Assembly (NCBI GenBank): GCA_945868935.1
Contig: CAMBNE010000045.1
Location: 1 to 7,314, forward strand
Direction: 5' to 3'
Origin: an uncultured Clostridia bacterium
GTDB taxonomy: Bacteria > Bacillota > Clostridia > Oscillospirales > Acutalibacteraceae
Length of the DNA stretch: 7,314 nt
The notes under the pieces were generated by a model, which made no database searches, was not told the DNA's origin, and saw only the letters and a list, made by a program, of their open reading frames with translations. This document shows positions 5,644-7,314 of the stretch, piece after piece. Within the stretch, counting starts at the first letter, position 1; each line of letters opens with the position of its first letter. The position numbers and the translations under genes were made by a program.

Positions 5644-5772
5644 TTATCTGTTGTTCTGCTGGCTTTTGTTCTGGTTGTTATTCTGCTGATTCTTATTCTG
5701 GTTGTTGTTCTGGTTCTTGTTCTGATTGTTGTTCTGGTTGTTATTCTGATTGTTGTTCTGATTAAAATTCAT
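5644..5772 (-). CDS. 42-residue Asn/Gln-rich repeat micro-protein
   Basis: Minus-strand ATG (5772-5770) to TAA (5646-5644). The protein begins MNFNQNNNQNNNQNNN and keeps a four-residue period of Gln plus three Asn, with Lys replacing an Asn at 19, 27 and 36, an extra Gln at two places (29/30 and 38/39), and an end SQQNNR. Composition is 24 Asn, 11 Gln, 3 Lys and one each of Met, Phe, Ser and Arg, with no acidic residue. All Gln codons are CAG, while Asn uses 16 AAC and 8 AAT. A strong ribosome binding site 7 nt upstream and a minus-strand terminator 21 nt downstream frame it as a complete gene. No signal peptide, membrane segment or known domain is visible. It lacks the TEFAS-type protease site known from gamma-type small acid-soluble spore proteins, so that identity is only a loose thought. 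Function unknown. Confidence 0.72.
   Translation of the reverse strand: MNFNQNNNQNNNQNNNQNKNQNNNQNKNQQNNNQNKSQQNNR
5647..5760 (-). repeat. Degenerate 12-bp tandem repeat coding for QNNN units
   Basis: Nine units of the type CAGAACAACAAT on the minus strand, with two single-CAG insertions between units. Variation is mostly at third codon positions plus Asn-to-Lys changes, and the reading frame is kept throughout. The array makes up nearly all of the small minus-strand gene. Confidence 0.85.
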
Positions 5773-5777
5773 ATTAA

Positions 5778-5788
5778 CACCTCCCTTT
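5778..5788 (-). promoter_or_regulatory. Strong ribosome binding site of the Asn/Gln-rich gene
   Basis: On the minus strand this reads AAAGGGAGGTG, with GGAGG 7 nt before the ATG at 5772. It is among the best ribosome binding sites in the window and is the main sign that the short frame is translated. Confidence 0.75.
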
Positions 5789-5795
5789 GACCATA

Positions 5796-5824
5796 TTATT
5801 AACCTAAATTCAGGAATTATTCAA
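5796..5824 (-). promoter_or_regulatory. Weak candidate promoter for the Asn/Gln-rich gene
   Basis: On the minus strand, TTGAAT (5824-5819) is followed by a 17-nt spacer and TAATAA (5801-5796). The -10 match is poor and the implied start would lie right at the ribosome binding site. The -35 box would overlap the start codon of the divergent methyltransferase gene. Confidence 0.25.
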
Positions 5825-7146
5825 TGGATAAATTTTTATTTAGAATGAAATCACTTTTAGGTGATGAATACAGCGAATTTTTAAAATATTACGAAGCCGA
5901 TAATTTCAGAGGACTTCGTGTGAATACACTTAAATGCACTCCCGATACGCTTAAATGTCTGCTTGATTTTGAGCTAAAAAACACGTCCTTTTGCAAAGAG
6001 GGATTTTATATTCCCGACGAGGTTACTTCACTCGGCAACAGTCCTTTGCATCATTGCGGTGCGTTTTATATTCAGGAGCCGTCTGCAACCTCGGCAGTTG
6101 AAATGCTCGGTGTTGAGGAGGGCGACTTTGTGCTTGACCTCTGTGCCGCACCTGGCGGAAAGAGCACGCAAATAGGAGCAAAGCTAAACGGTACGGGGCT
6201 TTTGTGGAGCAATGAAATCGTCAAAAGCAGGGCTAATATTCTTTTATCGAATATTGAGCGTATGGGAATCTCAAACGCAGTCGTTTCAAACTGCCATCCC
6301 GATGTTCTCTGCGAACGCCTTGCAAATCATTTTGACAGAGTGCTTGTTGACGCACCCTGCAGCGGCGAAGGAATGTTCCGGAAAAATCATGAGGCGCAGA
6401 CCGAGTGGAGCGAGGAGCACGTCAAAAGCTGCGCCGAACGTCAGCTTAATATTCTTAACAGCGCAAAAAAGGCTCTAAAAAGCGGGGGTGTGCTCGTCTA
6501 TTCCACGTGTACTTTTTCTGTTGAAGAAAACGAGGGCGTTATAACTCGCTTTCTTTTAGAAAACCCTGACTTTGAGCTTGAAGATTCAGGCGTTAATTTC
6601 GGCAGACCAACGCTTGATTATGCAAGAAGAATTTTCCCGATGGACGGAGGAGAGGGGCACTTTGCAGCAAGACTGCGCAAAAAAGGCGAGAATGTAAAAA
6701 CAAAGATTCCGGACGTTTCATCGGGCAAGGTCGATAAGGAAATCCTTGATTTTTATGACAGCCTGTTTTATAACCGTCCTTTCGGTGACAATATAAAAGC
6801 AGTAAAAGATAAAGTTATAATTCTACCAAAGAAATATAACTTTAATACAAAAGGCTTGTCGGTACTTCGTGCAGGAGTAATTCTCGGTGATATTCACAAA
6901 AACAGAATTGAGCCTCACCACAGCGCATTTACTTCCGCCAAGAAAGAAGATTGCCGCAACGCTGTCGATTTTGACGTAAACAGCAATGAAATCAAAGCAT
7001 TTCTGCACGGTGAAGAAATGTCCGTTTCCGATAATGTAAAAGGCTTTACGGCAGTCTGCGTAAATGAGATGACAACCGGATTTGGCAAGGTTTCAAACGG
7101 CAGACTTAAAAATAAATATCCGAAAGGCTTGAGAATTTTAAGATGA
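5824..7146 (+). CDS. RsmB/NOP (RsmF-like) RNA m5C methyltransferase
   Basis: A 440-residue SAM-dependent RNA cytosine-C5 methyltransferase, probably acting on rRNA. An N-terminal RNA-binding part (about 1-85, with FRGLRVNTLK) leads into the Rossmann domain. The SAM-binding motif DLCAAPGGKS is at 105-114; motif IV DAPCSGEGMFRK has Asp176 and Cys179; motif VI STCTFSVEENE has the catalytic Cys229. The two-cysteine mechanism is established for this family. Residues about 300-440 form the RsmF-type C-terminal extension, with a PUA-like tail ending NKYPKGLRILR. Length fits RsmF relatives; E. coli RsmF modifies C1407 of 16S rRNA, but the exact target here is not predictable. ATG 5824 follows AGGA (5812-5815) by 8 nt. 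No convincing plus-strand promoter is seen in the 51-nt gap upstream, so read-through from the LUD gene is possible. It overlaps rsmA by 4 nt. Confidence 0.93.
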   Translation: MDKFLFRMKSLLGDEYSEFLKYYEADNFRGLRVNTLKCTPDTLKCLLDFELKNTSFCKEGFYIPDEVTSLGNSPLHHCGAFYIQEPSATSAVEMLGVEEGDFVLDLCAAPGGKSTQIGAKLNGTGLLWSNEIVKSRANILLSNIERMGISNAVVSNCHPDVLCERLANHFDRVLVDAPCSGEGMFRKNHEAQTEWSEEHVKSCAERQLNILNSAKKALKSGGVLVYSTCTFSVEENEGVITRFLLENPDFELEDSGVNFGRPTLDYARRIFPMDGGEGHFAARLRKKGENVKTKIPDVSSGKVDKEILDFYDSLFYNRPFGDNIKAVKDKVIILPKKYNFNTKGLSVLRAGVILGDIHKNRIEPHHSAFTSAKKEDCRNAVDFDVNSNEIKAFLHGEEMSVSDNVKGFTAVCVNEMTTGFGKVSNGRLKNKYPKGLRILR

Positions 7147-7314
7147 ACAGATTATCCGACATAGGCACAATTAAAGATATTTTAAGCCGTCACGGCTTTA
7201 CCTTTTCAAAATCCCTCGGTCAGAATTTTCTGATTAATCCGTCTGTATGTCCGAGAATGGCTGAGCTTTCGGGGGCACGCAAGGGAGTAGGAGTAATCGA
7301 AATCGGTCCCGGAA
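7143..7314 (+). CDS. rsmA: 16S rRNA (adenine-N6,N6)-dimethyltransferase RsmA/KsgA, 3'-truncated
   Basis: ATG 7143 overlaps the previous stop in an ATGA (7143-7146); 57 codons are visible before the window ends. The N-terminus matches RsmA/KsgA: a short helix (IKDILSRHGF), the hallmark KSLGQNFLIN (residues 21-30), and the SAM-binding motif I beginning EIGPG at the edge. RsmA dimethylates two adjacent adenines near the 3' end of 16S rRNA (A1518 and A1519 in E. coli) during small-subunit assembly, and its loss gives kasugamycin resistance. The KSLGQNF element distinguishes it from most other methyltransferases; the related Erm enzymes share part of it, but the chromosomal setting next to another rRNA methyltransferase favours RsmA. 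The ribosome binding site is weak (GAGAA 7131-7135), so translation is probably coupled to the upstream gene. Confidence 0.9.
   Translation, partial: MNRLSDIGTIKDILSRHGFTFSKSLGQNFLINPSVCPRMAELSGARKGVGVIEIGPG

Noticed and set aside
5644..5772. CRISPR-like array or simple non-coding repeat
   Set aside because: Units are only 12 bp, contiguous with no spacers, and exactly in frame with a start, stop and ribosome binding site. This fits a repeat protein gene.
5644..5790. Plus-strand frame opposite the repeat gene, encoding an extremely hydrophobic Leu/Val/Ile stretch
   Set aside because: It has no ATG, GTG or TTG start, is preceded by an in-frame TAA at 5641-5643, and has no ribosome binding site. 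The hydrophobic character simply mirrors the Asn/Gln codons of the minus strand.

Overview
The window is AT-rich and tightly packed. Strong AAAGGAGG-type ribosome binding sites, rho-independent terminators and a secreted type I dockerin protein point to a Gram-positive anaerobe of the class Clostridia, probably near Ruminococcus or other Oscillospiraceae. That placement is inference from gene content and style; no rRNA or tRNA gene is present.

Positions 1-1666 hold the 3' part of a short-chain dehydrogenase gene and a YihY/BrkB-family membrane protein, probably co-transcribed and ending in an imperfect hairpin terminator. Positions 1750-4169 hold one three-gene unit. It comprises an ECF-type sigma factor, an overlapping gene for a single-pass membrane protein that looks like its anti-sigma factor (short cytosolic tail, long Pro/Thr/Ser/Asn-rich extracellular stalk, small C-terminal domain), and a secreted protein with an unrecognised N-terminal region and a C-terminal dockerin. 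A TGCAACC / N16 / CGTA element in front of the sigma gene resembles ECF autoregulatory promoters. A strong terminator closes the unit.

Positions 4252-4841 hold a stand-alone Amidase_3-type N-acetylmuramoyl-L-alanine amidase with its own terminator; its usual first zinc-ligand histidine appears to be absent. Positions 4843-5573 hold a LUD-domain (LutC/YkgG-like) gene with a near-consensus sigma-A promoter that abuts the previous terminator and has a 15-bp dyad over its -10 box.

Positions 5589-5788 hold a minus-strand micro-gene of 42 codons. It has a near-perfect ribosome binding site and a hairpin terminator with a U-rich tail on the minus strand. Its product is almost pure Asn/Gln (35 of 42 residues) in a four-residue QNNN period. 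It lies convergent to the LUD gene and divergent from the next gene, and is the most unusual element here.

Positions 5824-7314 hold an RsmF-type RNA m5C methyltransferase overlapping by 4 nt the start of rsmA/ksgA, which runs off the window. No intergenic stretch exceeds 300 bases; the longest, 4110-4251, holds a terminator and a weak promoter candidate.
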